Source of the DNA: Alphaproteobacteria bacterium
GTDB taxonomy: Bacteria > Pseudomonadota > Alphaproteobacteria > UBA7985 > JAUIBT01
DNA: 57,468 bases
Assembly (NCBI GenBank): GCA_030428565.1
Contig: JAUIDR010000019.1
Span: 1-57,468 of the forward strand
Direction of reading: 5' to 3'
A program made the position numbers and the translations under genes. Below are positions 26,512-35,405 of the stretch, piece by piece. The notes under the pieces are model-generated. The model saw only the letters and a list, made by a program, of their open reading frames with translations, made no database searches and was not told the origin of the DNA. Within the stretch, counting starts at the first letter, position 1. Every line of letters begins with the position of its first letter.

Positions 26512-26737
26512 CGAGAATCCCACCGGCTTGGCCCGCACGCGGGTTTGACGGCTTCAAGCGCTATGGCCGCACCCGCGCGACACGCGGCCAACGCAACAGT
26601 CTTGCCCAAAAACGTCGCCTGGCTACGCTGAGGCTGGCGGAGATGGTGGAGAGGCTTGGCGCTGGCTCGGCTTGAATGGAGCCTCTTCGGGCCGTCGTCG
26701 GGTCCGGCTTCAATTCGTTCAGCCGAAGGATAGGCCC

Positions 26738-27352
26738 ATGACCACGCAAGCCCGCGCTCTCGAGATCCGCAAGATTGTGACCCTTGATGAGGAAACGCTT
26801 GTCGAAGGCTTCAAGCCCGCAGCGCGTCCCTTGCGTATGTTCGCGGTCGCGGCGGTCATCACCAATCCTTGGGCGGGCCGCTATGTCGAAAATCTCAAGC
26901 CTGAGATTATGGACTTTGGCCCGAAATTGGGGGAGATGCTGACGCACCGCATCATAGACCTGGCGGGCGGCGGCGAATCGATCGAGGCCTATGGCAAGGC
27001 GGCCGTCGTAGGACTGGACGGCGAGATCGAACACGGCTCGGCCCTGATTCACACCCTGCGCTTTGGTAACTTTTACCGCGAGGCGGTGGGCGCTAAATCC
27101 TACTTATCGTTCGCCAATACGCGTGGCGGTGCCAATGCGCCCATCCATGTGCCTTTGATGGACAAGAACGACGCCGGGCGGCGCTCGCACTATCTGACGA
27201 TGCAATTTAGCATTGCCGATGCCCCGCGCGACGATGAGATTGTAATCGTCCTGGCGGGTTCGAACGGCGGTCGCCCCCATCATCGTATTGGCGATCGCTA
27301 TCAGGATCTAAAAGACCTTGGCCACGACCTCGACAACCCCGCGGGAGTTTGA
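26738..27352 (+). CDS. DUF1185 ('amino acid synthesis') family protein
   Basis: A 204-residue protein of the DUF1185 family, recognisable from EIRKIVTLDEETLVEG near the start, FAVAAVITNPWAGRYVE, and GKAAVVGLDGEIEHGSALIHTL. The biochemical role is not established despite the family name. I chose the ATG at 26738, preceded by GAAGGA; a longer frame upstream has no such site. It starts a four-gene run on the plus strand with a hydrolase, a luciferase-like flavoprotein and an aldehyde dehydrogenase, which suggests a catabolic pathway for an unidentified substrate. Confidence 0.85.
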   Translation: MTTQARALEIRKIVTLDEETLVEGFKPAARPLRMFAVAAVITNPWAGRYVENLKPEIMDFGPKLGEMLTHRIIDLAGGGESIEAYGKAAVVGLDGEIEHGSALIHTLRFGNFYREAVGAKSYLSFANTRGGANAPIHVPLMDKNDAGRRSHYLTMQFSIADAPRDDEIVIVLAGSNGGRPHHRIGDRYQDLKDLGHDLDNPAGV

Positions 27353-27356
27353 CGGC

Positions 27357-28301
27357 GTGGCGTTGGAGCTGGCGCGGCAAAGGGACGGGCAGGGGCTGTC
27401 CTATCATTTGGCGGGCTCGGGTCAAGAGGGCTCGGGCCGCGTGGGCTCGGGCCGCGTGGGCTCGGGCTGTGTGGGCGGGGGGCTGGTGGTCCTGCTGCAC
27501 GGCGTCGGCTTGCGACTAGAGAGCTGGACGCCGCAAATTGAGGCGCTGGCCGCCCGCTATCAGGTAGTGGCTTTTGACCTGCCGGGGCACGGACAGTCTG
27601 CGCGGTTAACGACGGATGCACCACTGCTTAGGGACTATGCCGCCGTGCTGGCAACCAGCATTGATGCGCTGAGCGACGGGCGACCAGTCTACCTGGCTGG
27701 CCATTCGCTGGGCGCTTTAATCACAGTCGAAATCGCCAGGCGCTACCCGCAGCTCTGTTTTGGGTTTTGTGCACTGTCGGCCATCCATGAGCGAAGCGAA
27801 GAGGCCCGCCAAGCAGTCATGGCACGCGCAAAGGCGCTGCGCTTGGCCGCTGAGCGAGGAGAAATCGCTGACCCCCAACCGACTTTGCAGCGCTGGTTCG
27901 GCGAAGCGCAAACGCCAGAGTTGGCACAGTGGTCGGCGGCGTGCCGGGCTTGGCTGACCAGCGGCGATGCCTTGGGCTATGCCCAGGCCTACCAAACTTT
28001 TGCCAGGGAATATGGCCCGACGCGCGCGCAACTTGCCGACACGATCCAGCCGGCCTTGTTCGCGACCGGGGCACTGGACCCCAACTCGACCCCAGGCATG
28101 AGCCAAGCGGCAGCAGAGGCCTGTCCGCGAGGGCAAGCGGCTATCATTGCCGGGGCGGCCCACATGGTCCAGCTTACCCACGCCGAACCGGTCACAGAGG
28201 CTCTGATCCGTCACATTGAAAATGCGCGCCTTGTTCTTGGGGGCGGGGACGAACGCGCATACACCACAACCCGATCCGATTTGAAAGGCTCGCAGTCATG
28301 A
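27357..28301 (+). CDS. Alpha/beta-hydrolase
   Basis: About 314 residues with the alpha/beta-hydrolase fold. The oxyanion strand is VVLLHGVGLRLESW, the nucleophile elbow is LAGHSLGAL, the acid lies near ATGALDPNSTP and the histidine near IAGAAHMVQL. I chose the GTG at 27357, 4 bp after the previous stop, with GCGGGAG upstream; a TTG at 27318 would overlap the previous gene. The protein carries a tandem GSGRV insertion (residues about 20-40) before the first strand. The stop overlaps the next start (ATGA), implying an operon. The substrate is unknown; an ester or lactone hydrolase is plausible beside an LLM oxygenase. Confidence 0.85.
   Translation: MALELARQRDGQGLSYHLAGSGQEGSGRVGSGRVGSGCVGGGLVVLLHGVGLRLESWTPQIEALAARYQVVAFDLPGHGQSARLTTDAPLLRDYAAVLATSIDALSDGRPVYLAGHSLGALITVEIARRYPQLCFGFCALSAIHERSEEARQAVMARAKALRLAAERGEIADPQPTLQRWFGEAQTPELAQWSAACRAWLTSGDALGYAQAYQTFAREYGPTRAQLADTIQPALFATGALDPNSTPGMSQAAAEACPRGQAAIIAGAAHMVQLTHAEPVTEALIRHIENARLVLGGGDERAYTTTRSDLKGSQS
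27414..27473 (+). repeat. In-frame 15-bp tandem repeat in the hydrolase gene
   Basis: Four copies of a GGCTCGGGCCGCGTG-like unit encode GSGQE-GSGRV-GSGRV-GSGCV. Being a multiple of three it keeps the frame. It lies before the first core strand, so copy-number change would alter only a linker. Confidence 0.88.
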
Positions 28302-29341
28302 AGCTTTCGCTATTCGTTCATATGGAGCGCCCCTGGTCCGACCACCGCCAGCCCAGCTATCGCCAGGCCTATGACGAATTTCTTGAATTGTGCTTGACGG
28401 CCGATCAAGGGCGCATGGACAAAATCTGGACCGGCGAACATCACGGCATGGATTTTACCATTGCGCCCAATCCCTTCTTGAACCTGGTGGACTTGGCGCG
28501 CCGTACCCAGCACGTTCGCTTAGGCACCAGTACGCTAAACGCTGCTCTCTGGCACCCGATCAAGGTCGCGGGCGAGGCGGCCATGAGCGACCTTTTGATG
28601 GATGGACGGCTTGAGTTGGGCCTAGCGCGGGGTGCCTACTCCTTTGAATATGAGCGCTTTGATGCCTCGTTGGACGCCTGGCAGGCCGGGCAACGCCTTC
28701 GCGAAATTGTACGCTGTCTACGCGGGCTCTGGGCGGGTGATTTTGAACACGAGGGTGTGTTTTGGCAGTTCCCCAAAACGACCTGCATTCCCAAGCCTAC
28801 GCGTCCGCAGGGCCCGCCGGTTTGGATCGCTGCACGTGATCCTAACTCGCACGAATTTGCCGTTGAACAGGGCTGCAATGTCAAGGTCACGCCCTTATGG
28901 AAGGGCGTCGAAGAAGTGCAGGATTTGATGGGCAAATTCCAGGCGGCCAGAGCCAAATTTCCAGACAAGACGCCGAAGATCTTGTTGCTGCACCACGTCT
29001 ATGTCGCCAAGGATGACGCCGATGCACGCCGCGCCGCCGAGACCTTGCACCAGTGGTACACCACTTTTGGTGCTTGGTTCCAGAACAAGCGCCCGGTCGA
29101 GCAAGGCCAGATCGAACCGCTGACCGCCAGCGATTACGCCATCAATCCCTTAGGAAGCGTGGACGATATCTTGCAGCATCAGGTCATTGGCACGGCCAAC
29201 CAGGTAAATGACCGCCTGGCGCTTTATAAGGAAATGGGCTTTGATGAATTTGCCTATTGGAGCGACAATGGCCTGAGCCACGCCGACAAAATGGGCTCGC
29301 TGGAGCGCTTCATTGCGGATGTAGCCCCAGGTTTGGCTTAG
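28298..29341 (+). CDS. LLM-class (luciferase-like) flavin-dependent oxidoreductase
   Basis: A 347-residue bacterial-luciferase-type TIM barrel that would use reduced FMN, probably as a monooxygenase. Diagnostic segments are MKLSLFVHMERP at the first strand, DKIWTGEHHGMDF, RLGTSTLNAALWHPIKVAGE and DGRLELGLARGAYSFEYERF. The ATG overlaps the hydrolase stop by 4 bp (ATGA). It sits between the hydrolase and an aldehyde dehydrogenase, consistent with oxidation of a substrate to an aldehyde. The partner flavin reductase is not in the window. The substrate is not deducible. Confidence 0.9.
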   Translation: MKLSLFVHMERPWSDHRQPSYRQAYDEFLELCLTADQGRMDKIWTGEHHGMDFTIAPNPFLNLVDLARRTQHVRLGTSTLNAALWHPIKVAGEAAMSDLLMDGRLELGLARGAYSFEYERFDASLDAWQAGQRLREIVRCLRGLWAGDFEHEGVFWQFPKTTCIPKPTRPQGPPVWIAARDPNSHEFAVEQGCNVKVTPLWKGVEEVQDLMGKFQAARAKFPDKTPKILLLHHVYVAKDDADARRAAETLHQWYTTFGAWFQNKRPVEQGQIEPLTASDYAINPLGSVDDILQHQVIGTANQVNDRLALYKEMGFDEFAYWSDNGLSHADKMGSLERFIADVAPGLA

Positions 29342-29396
29342 TTCGGGCACTCGCCTAGCGCGGCAGCAGGGCAATAGGCAGGCAGAGGAGGCCAGC

Positions 29397-30866
29397 GTGA
29401 CACATTTTCAGCTCTATATCGACGGGCAGTTTTGCGAGGCCGCCGACGCTGCGGTCATGGAGACCCAAAATCCCGCCGATGGACAGGTCTGGGCCAGCTT
29501 TGCAGCCGCCGGTCCCCGAGACGTAGAGCGCGCGGTGGCGGCAGGTAGGCGGGCGCTAAACGATCCCGCATGGCGCGACCTCACCCAAACTGCTCGGGGC
29601 AAAATGATCTCCCGCTTGGCAGACCGGCTGGAGGCAGAAGCCGAAACGCTGGGGCGCATCGAGGCGCGTGACAGCGGTAAGTTGTTGGCGGAGACCGCCG
29701 GACAAGCGCGCTATGTTGCTGATTATTATCGCTATTTTGCCGGGCTTGCGGACAAAATCGAGGGCGCGACACTGCCGATCGATAAGCCGGATATGCTGGT
29801 CTATACTGAGCGCGAACCCATCGGCCTGGTTGCGGCGATTGTGCCCTGGAATGCTCAGATGTTCTTGACCGCGACCAAGCTGGGCCCGGCCTTGGCGGCG
29901 GGCTGCACGGTCATCATCAAGGCCGCTGAGGCTGCACCCTGCACCTTGTTGGCGTTTGCGCGCTTGATCGACGAGGCGGGCTTTCCGCCGGGCGTGGTGT
30001 CGGTCATTACCGGCGATGCAGAGGGCTGCGCTATTCCCTTGACCCGCCATCGCGATTTGGATCGCATCGCTTTTACCGGTGGGCCTGAGACCGCCGCACA
30101 CGTCGTTCGCAATTCGGCAGAAAATTTTGCCGTCACCAGCCTGGAGCTGGGCGGCAAGTCGCCCCTAATCGTGTTCGACGATGCCGATCTGGACAGCGCG
30201 GTCAATGGCCTAATTGCCGGCAATTTCGGTGCCTCGGGTCAGTCTTGTGTCGCAGCCACGCGGGGGCTGGTGCAGCGCTCGGTGCTGGATCAAGTGGTGG
30301 CCATGATTAGCGAGCGCTGCGCCGACTTGGTTGTAGGGGATCCGGCGGCGGATGAAACGCAGATCGGCCCCCTCTGCACCGTCGGCCAGATGCAGCGCAT
30401 TGACCAGACCTTGGCCAAGGCCAAGCAGCAAGGCGCGCGCATCGTGTTTGGCGGCCAGGCTCTGGACCGGCCCGGCAACTACATGGCCCCAACGCTGGTG
30501 GTCTGCCCCAACGCGGAAATCGAGACCCTGACCGTTGAAATGTTCGGGCCTGTCATGTCTTTGCTGGCCTTCGACGATGAGGCTGAGGCAATCGCATTGG
30601 CCAACGACAGCGACTACGGCCTGGGCTCGGGTGTCTTTACGCGCGATATTGCGCGCGGGCACCGGGTGGCGCGCGCGATGCGTGCAGGAATCTGCTGGAT
30701 CAATACCTATCGCGCGGTTTCACCCATCGCCCCCTTTGGCGGCTTTAACCGTTCGGGCTATGGGCGTGAAGCGGGAATAGATAGCATTATGGACTACACC
30801 CGCACCCGCACGACGTGGCTGAACCTGTCCGACGCGCCCATGGCCAATCCTTTTGTCATCCGTTGA
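29397..30866 (+). CDS. NAD(P)-dependent aldehyde dehydrogenase
   Basis: 489 residues, the normal length of the ALDH superfamily. Catalytic residues are N152 (PWNAQM), E250 (SLELGGKSPLIVF) and C284 (GQSCVAATRG), and the cofactor loop is FTGGPETAAHV. The C-terminal PFGGFNRSGYGREAG is typical. The start is a GTG at 29397 with GCAGAGGAG ahead. It ends the four-gene run and would oxidise the aldehyde produced by the upstream enzymes to an acid. It resembles betaine-aldehyde or gamma-aminobutyraldehyde dehydrogenases in general layout, but the substrate cannot be assigned. Confidence 0.92.
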   Translation: MTHFQLYIDGQFCEAADAAVMETQNPADGQVWASFAAAGPRDVERAVAAGRRALNDPAWRDLTQTARGKMISRLADRLEAEAETLGRIEARDSGKLLAETAGQARYVADYYRYFAGLADKIEGATLPIDKPDMLVYTEREPIGLVAAIVPWNAQMFLTATKLGPALAAGCTVIIKAAEAAPCTLLAFARLIDEAGFPPGVVSVITGDAEGCAIPLTRHRDLDRIAFTGGPETAAHVVRNSAENFAVTSLELGGKSPLIVFDDADLDSAVNGLIAGNFGASGQSCVAATRGLVQRSVLDQVVAMISERCADLVVGDPAADETQIGPLCTVGQMQRIDQTLAKAKQQGARIVFGGQALDRPGNYMAPTLVVCPNAEIETLTVEMFGPVMSLLAFDDEAEAIALANDSDYGLGSGVFTRDIARGHRVARAMRAGICWINTYRAVSPIAPFGGFNRSGYGREAGIDSIMDYTRTRTTWLNLSDAPMANPFVIR

Positions 30867-31086
30867 GGTAATGGCTTCGCGCTAATCCAGGGCTCGTGCT
30901 GTGGTGTGGAAAATGATAAGCCTGTTTTGGCTAGCGTGCTCTGGTCTCAATGTTCCATGGGCTTGTCGCGTTGCTGCGCCAAAGGCGCGCGTGATTTTGT
31001 GCAGCGACGAAACAGAAGACAGAAGGCCGGTCTCTGTTTGGGGAGAGGTTTCCTAGTGCAATGCTACTCGATCAAGGCAATAGGCG

Positions 31087-31545
31087 ATGGTGATTGATGA
31101 CCTGCCCAAAGGCTTGGCGCCGCAGGTGACCGCCTCGGGTGAACGCGACCCCTGGGCGCGCAATGAAACCTGTTTTAACGCATCGAACACTAGGTTTGCC
31201 GCCGCATTCAATATCGTTGAAGCAACGATGATGAACGAAATGGGGCGCTTGGTTTGGGGAAGGATTGACAATCGCCGCGCAGTTATTACTGGGAGAATGA
31301 AGGGCATCACCGTTTATTGCTGGGGGACACCGTTTGCACGCTGGCTCAACAGCAGATGTTTCATTGTCAAAATTGCCCCCCGCGCGTCGTCGCATCCCCT
31401 GGTCGCTATCCATTTCGACAAAGGATTTCAGATTTTACGCGGCTCAAGTCATCTCAAGAGCAGGCCAGAAGACATCGACCAGTCGCATCTTGGCCGCGAC
31501 TGGCTTGGAATGGAAGAAGCGTTGATTAGGGCCATGGCCGGATAG
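31087..31545 (+). CDS. Doubtful hypothetical protein
   Basis: An open frame of 152 codons in the 725-bp gap between the aldehyde dehydrogenase and the convergent transsulfuration-type gene. I recognise no family, signal or domain. The upstream ribosome-binding site is weak (AAGGC), and the base composition is less biased than neighbouring genes. A similar-length frame exists on the other strand. It may be a decayed gene or chance. The rest of the gap (30867-31086) shows nothing recognisable. Confidence 0.25.
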   Translation: MVIDDLPKGLAPQVTASGERDPWARNETCFNASNTRFAAAFNIVEATMMNEMGRLVWGRIDNRRAVITGRMKGITVYCWGTPFARWLNSRCFIVKIAPRASSHPLVAIHFDKGFQILRGSSHLKSRPEDIDQSHLGRDWLGMEEALIRAMAG

Positions 31546-31591
31546 CGCCAAACCATTGAACGACGGAGCTTCGGCGTTATTAGGCGGGGCC

Positions 31592-32860
31592 TTAGGCCAG
31601 CGCGTGCTCAAGGTCGGCGATGAGGTCTTCGGGGTCTTCCAGGCCCACTGACAGGCGGAATATGCCGTCGCCGGCGAAGGCGCGGTAGGCCTCAAGCTGG
31701 CGGCCTTGTAAATGGAACGAGCTGTCCATCAAAGCGTCCGTCGGCATCCAGAATATCAAGCTGCGATGGTGGCCAAGGCTCACGGCATAGTGGATAATGG
31801 AAAGCCGCTCGATCATGCGCTCGGCCACGGCCTGTCCCCTGGCGGCGTCACTAACCTGGAAGGCGATCATGCCGGAAAAGTTGCACATTTGGGTGTGCGC
31901 TAGAGCGTGCTGCGGATGACTGGCCAAGCCCGGGTATAGCACCTTGGTTACGGCGGGGTGCGCTTCCAGTGCTTGGGCGACCGCCATCGCACCGCGCTGG
32001 TGGGCCTCCATGCGCAGCGGCAAGGTGGCGGCGCCGCGAGCGATCAGCCACGCATTGAAGGGCGAAAGAACGCCGCCGTGGTGGATGGTGGCCTCCATAC
32101 GCATACGCTCGATCAGCGCCTTTGAACCGGCCACCGCACCGCCCATGGCATCGCCGTGACCGCCGATGTATTTGGTGATGGAGTGCAAGACCAGATCGAC
32201 GCCCAGAGCTCGGCTGTCTTGGCCGATGGGTGACGCAAAGGTTGCATCACAACTCAATAGGCCGCCGCTTGCGTGGATTCGCATCGCTAGGGCGCTTAGA
32301 TCGGATAAACGTAAGATGGGATTGCAGGGGCTCTCGGCGTGAATGAGTTTGGTGTTGGGGCGAAGCGCCGCGTCCACGGCGTCCAAATCGCTCAAATCTA
32401 CCAGCGAGACCTCGATTCCAAAGCGCGGCAGGGTCTCGCGCGCCAGCTCCGCCACCCCTGCATAGCAGACATCAGAAATCAAGCAGTGGTCGCCCGCGCT
32501 CAAGAAGGTTAGAAAGATGCCCGTCGCTGCGGCCATGCCGGAAGCAAAGCAAAGGCAGGCCTCGCTGCCCTCCATACCCGCGATTTTCGCCTCTAGCATG
32601 GCCACGTTGGGATTGCCCCAACGGGCATAAAAATGGCTGTTGGGGTCGTCGCTCATATTGTGGGCCGAAAAGCCCTCGACCTGGTGGGCGATATAGGCGG
32701 AGGACATGGTAAGGCTTGGCGCCGATGCGCCGCTGACCGGATCGGGTTGCTCGCCGCCGTGGATAGCCTGGGTTTGCCTGCCGGTTTGCCCACTGGATTG
32801 CGGACCAATTTGATCGGCGGTTGCTCGGCGGTCTTCGCGATTGTCTGGCGGTGTCGTCAT
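31592..32860 (-). CDS. PLP-dependent Cys/Met metabolism enzyme
   Basis: 422 residues of the transsulfuration family (cystathionine gamma-lyase/synthase, methionine gamma-lyase). The PLP lysine is K230 in LVLHSITKYIGGHGD, with the preceding CDATFASP strand and the FASGMAAATGIFL phosphate site. The family substrate-loop Tyr region reads SDVCYAGV, not the usual LYGGT. The first 35 residues (Asn/Asp/Arg/Gln-rich) are an unconserved extension. I chose the ATG at 32860; the longer frame to 33166 is Pro/Arg-rich and shows no homology. Being a few kb from the sox genes is probably coincidence. The exact reaction is unassigned. Confidence 0.85.
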   Translation of the reverse strand: MTTPPDNREDRRATADQIGPQSSGQTGRQTQAIHGGEQPDPVSGASAPSLTMSSAYIAHQVEGFSAHNMSDDPNSHFYARWGNPNVAMLEAKIAGMEGSEACLCFASGMAAATGIFLTFLSAGDHCLISDVCYAGVAELARETLPRFGIEVSLVDLSDLDAVDAALRPNTKLIHAESPCNPILRLSDLSALAMRIHASGGLLSCDATFASPIGQDSRALGVDLVLHSITKYIGGHGDAMGGAVAGSKALIERMRMEATIHHGGVLSPFNAWLIARGAATLPLRMEAHQRGAMAVAQALEAHPAVTKVLYPGLASHPQHALAHTQMCNFSGMIAFQVSDAARGQAVAERMIERLSIIHYAVSLGHHRSLIFWMPTDALMDSSFHLQGRQLEAYRAFAGDGIFRLSVGLEDPEDLIADLEHALA

Positions 32861-33101
32861 GGTGTGATCGCTGTATTGGTTGGGACGCCTAGGGTGCGCA
32901 TGGCACTCAGGGGGCAGATGGCGGACTGGGGACTCCGGGCGGTCTGGGTTCTCTGGGCCGGTTGTGGGCGCTCTGGCCGGTTGTGGGGCGAAAAGGCTTG
33001 GGTTTGGACGCCCGAATAGATACTTGCTATAGGTCAGAGACAAAGCAAGGTTTGATACACATGGTCGGCGAATCAGCGCCCGACCTTTCGAAGGAATGTG
33101 C

Positions 33102-33956
33102 ATGGCGCCGCAACGTGAGGCCGACCGGATAAATCGAAACCAAGACGCTCCGGAAACGGCGGACACCTCCGTGGACGTGACTGTAGACGCCGCAACAGAA
33201 GCCTGTGCCTCTCAGCAAGATGGAGATCAGGACGCAAGCGCTGGCGCGCCCGCTAAGGCACTGTGTCAACGCGATGATACGGGATTTGCTCCGGCTGAAG
33301 CAGCTTCGAATGTTGGGGAGACCTGTCAGGTGCATAGCGAGACCAGCCCAAGCGAGCCGCTGCAAGCGGATGGCATCGGGGTCGAGGCCCCTGGCCCAAG
33401 CGTGAGCGCCGCCGAGGCCAGTAATTTAGAAGCGGGCCGGGGCGGGGCTGGCAAGGTCGAAGCGGGGCAGGTCGAATTCGACAACTGGGCTATGGCACGG
33501 TTCCGCGACGACGCACCCGACGGGGTTCGTATGGTGCGCGTCAACACATCGATGATTGCCCGGCGCGGCAAGAGCGCTTTTGCGGTTCGCCTGGGGCTCG
33601 CGATCCCCGGTTGTTCGTGGAGCCCAGAAGTGGCGGGCGAAGGTACGTCCGATCTGGACACGGTGGAAGGCCTGGAGCTGGAGGGCGCTATTCATACCTT
33701 TTTGCGGCAGGAGCAAGCCGGTGTCTTGCCGATAATCGTCTGCGAGGCGGACACGCGCGAGTTCATTGTCTATCTGAATACGACCGAGCAGGGCGAAGCG
33801 CTGGTTGAACGCTTGGCGCAAGAAAACCCAGACCTCGACCTTCACTATTACCTGGCTCGTGATCCAGAATGGGAAGCCTTTTGGGGACTGGCCGATAGTC
33901 TTGGTCTGTTGGAAGCCAGCGCAGACCTGGGCCACACGCAAATAGCGACCTGCTGA
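33102..33956 (+). CDS. DUF695-containing protein with long disordered N-terminus
   Basis: 284 residues. The first 120 are Ala/Glu/Asp/Ser-rich, lack hydrophobic cores and have two short Cys-containing stretches. The remaining 160 match the DUF695 pattern: NWAMARFRDDAPDG, then VRVNTSMIARRGKSAFAVRLGLAIPG, and a C-terminal DPEWEAFWGLADSLGLLE. DUF695 is of unknown function. I chose the ATG at 33102, 6 bp after another ATG (33096), because CGAAGGA would be too close to the first. It is divergent from the PLP enzyme and has no operon partner. No signal peptide, so probably cytoplasmic. Confidence 0.7.
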   Translation: MAPQREADRINRNQDAPETADTSVDVTVDAATEACASQQDGDQDASAGAPAKALCQRDDTGFAPAEAASNVGETCQVHSETSPSEPLQADGIGVEAPGPSVSAAEASNLEAGRGGAGKVEAGQVEFDNWAMARFRDDAPDGVRMVRVNTSMIARRGKSAFAVRLGLAIPGCSWSPEVAGEGTSDLDTVEGLELEGAIHTFLRQEQAGVLPIIVCEADTREFIVYLNTTEQGEALVERLAQENPDLDLHYYLARDPEWEAFWGLADSLGLLEASADLGHTQIATC

Positions 33957-34102
33957 GCACTGATACGTTGCGATGCGCCCTGGCGTGCTGGAGGGCGGCA
34001 CAAGCAAGAGGCCGAAGGCCGCGCGCAGGGCGAGCCAGACTTGCGCGGATGCGGCTCGCGGCCAGCCGCGCCGGGAAGCCGGATGGGAAACCGGATGGGA
34101 AA

Positions 34103-34146
34103 GCTGGCCGGGAAAGCTGGCCGGGAAAGCTGGCCGGGAAAGCTGG
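34103..34146. repeat. 13-bp tandem repeat at the end of the transporter gene
   Basis: Three perfect copies of GCTGGCCGGGAAA (34103-34141) and a partial fourth, preceded by two degenerate GGATGGGAAACC-like copies. It lies 18 bp from the stop of the convergent YeeE/YedE gene. Confidence 0.85.
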
Positions 34147-34164
34147 ATAGCCGAGCCTTAGCGA

Positions 34165-35220
34165 TCAGCGGCGCTTTGGGAAAAAGCGCAGCGCTAACAT
34201 GGCCCCGAAGACGATTGCAGCAAAGACGATCATTGAGCCGGTCGAGGTAAGCGACATGCCGGTGAGGCCCTGCCCCAAAGAGCAGCCCAAGGCAGCAACA
34301 CCGCCAAAGCCCATCATGACGGCCCCTAAGCCATAGCGAAGGGGGTCGGTCTCGCGGCCGAAGCCATCAAAGTATAGACGGCCGCTAACGAGCGCGGAGA
34401 CAAAGCTGCCCACCAGCGTGCCCAGCATGAGGCAGACCCCATAGTTAGGCGCGATGCTTGAAGCGATGGTGACGTACTGCAAAAGATCAGCCGCTGGGTT
34501 TGTGAAATTCATCGACTGGGGCTGCAAGATGCTGAAGCCGTCGTCGGCCAAGGCGGTGGTAATCCACCAGCCCACGGGCACCAACAAGCCGACCAACACC
34601 CCATACATCAAGTCGCGGATGTAGGCTTGCCGGCGCAAGGCGGCGGCGGCCACGATCGCAGCCAGTATTGCCAAAAGCCCCAGCGTATAGAGCGCCGACA
34701 TGTCGGAAAGCGTGGGGGCGGGGGCCTGCTGGGCGCCGACACCCTGCAACCATAGCCTTAGCGGTGACAACACGCCGGTCATGCTGGCGTAGGCGGTCAA
34801 AGAAAACAGAATGAGCACCCACAAAGAGCGCAGGTTGCCTCGGCTGGTCAAAACGGTGATGCGCGAGACACAGCCGCCCGCCAAGACCATGCCAAAACCA
34901 AACATCAGGCCCCCGATGATCAGCGAAACCGGCGCAAAGGCAGCCAGGCGTTGCAGCGCGTCTTGGGTGTTGATGAGGCTGAAATTCTCGGCCACTTGGG
35001 TGACAACAATGGCGACAATGACCGCCATCAAGAATTGGGTCGTGCGGCTGCCCGGGCGAAACATCTCGGTTCTTTTGCCGGGCGTAACCCATTCTTCGAC
35101 GGCGGCGCGCAAGCAAAATCCGCCGCGCTCAGCCGCAAATCCGAACACGGCTCCCAAGGCGAGCGCTGAGATCAAGACCCAAAAGACAGGCTCGTCGAGC
35201 GACGGCAAAATTTCAAACAT
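34165..35220 (-). CDS. soxT: YeeE/YedE-family sulfur compound transporter (SoxT-like)
   Basis: 351 residues with about nine hydrophobic segments. The family cysteine motifs are present: RGGFCLRA near the N-terminus, LAGGCVSRI in the middle and ALGCSLGQGL near the end. In the thiosulfate transporter TsuA these cysteines pass thiosulfate through the membrane. GAGGA precedes the ATG. The gene is divergent from a membrane cytochrome c, with an ATTC-N8-GAAT palindrome between them. Its place beside the sox cluster supports import of thiosulfate or a related anion. The symbol is by position and family; substrate is inferred. Confidence 0.8.
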   Translation of the reverse strand: MFEILPSLDEPVFWVLISALALGAVFGFAAERGGFCLRAAVEEWVTPGKRTEMFRPGSRTTQFLMAVIVAIVVTQVAENFSLINTQDALQRLAAFAPVSLIIGGLMFGFGMVLAGGCVSRITVLTSRGNLRSLWVLILFSLTAYASMTGVLSPLRLWLQGVGAQQAPAPTLSDMSALYTLGLLAILAAIVAAAALRRQAYIRDLMYGVLVGLLVPVGWWITTALADDGFSILQPQSMNFTNPAADLLQYVTIASSIAPNYGVCLMLGTLVGSFVSALVSGRLYFDGFGRETDPLRYGLGAVMMGFGGVAALGCSLGQGLTGMSLTSTGSMIVFAAIVFGAMLALRFFPKRR

Positions 35221-35338
35221 GTGTGTCCTCTACCCCTCGGCACTCTGGTCGAGGGTGCCGACTAATTAATCTTGCGATTTTCTGGGCGCTCGGCCCCGCA
35301 TTTCTACGCATAAATCGCTTGTGTTCTATGGGTTGCTT

Positions 35339-35354
35339 ATTCGTGAAATTGAAT
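35339..35354. promoter_or_regulatory. Putative sox operator 1 (ATTC-N8-GAAT)
   Basis: TATTC-GTGAAATT-GAATA, extended on the right by TAA. It lies between the divergent soxT and cytochrome c genes, about 52 bp before the cytochrome ATG. It shares the exact spacing with sites at 36905, 36952 and 39427. Confidence 0.7.
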
Positions 35355-35405
35355 ATAAAACGGTCCCTTAGTACGAATTCCTAGGATATGTGGAGGAAGG
35401 CTGAA

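Noticed and set aside
31072-31413. Minus-strand frame opposite the doubtful gene at 31087
   Set aside because: No family or ribosome-binding site; neither strand shows clear coding character.
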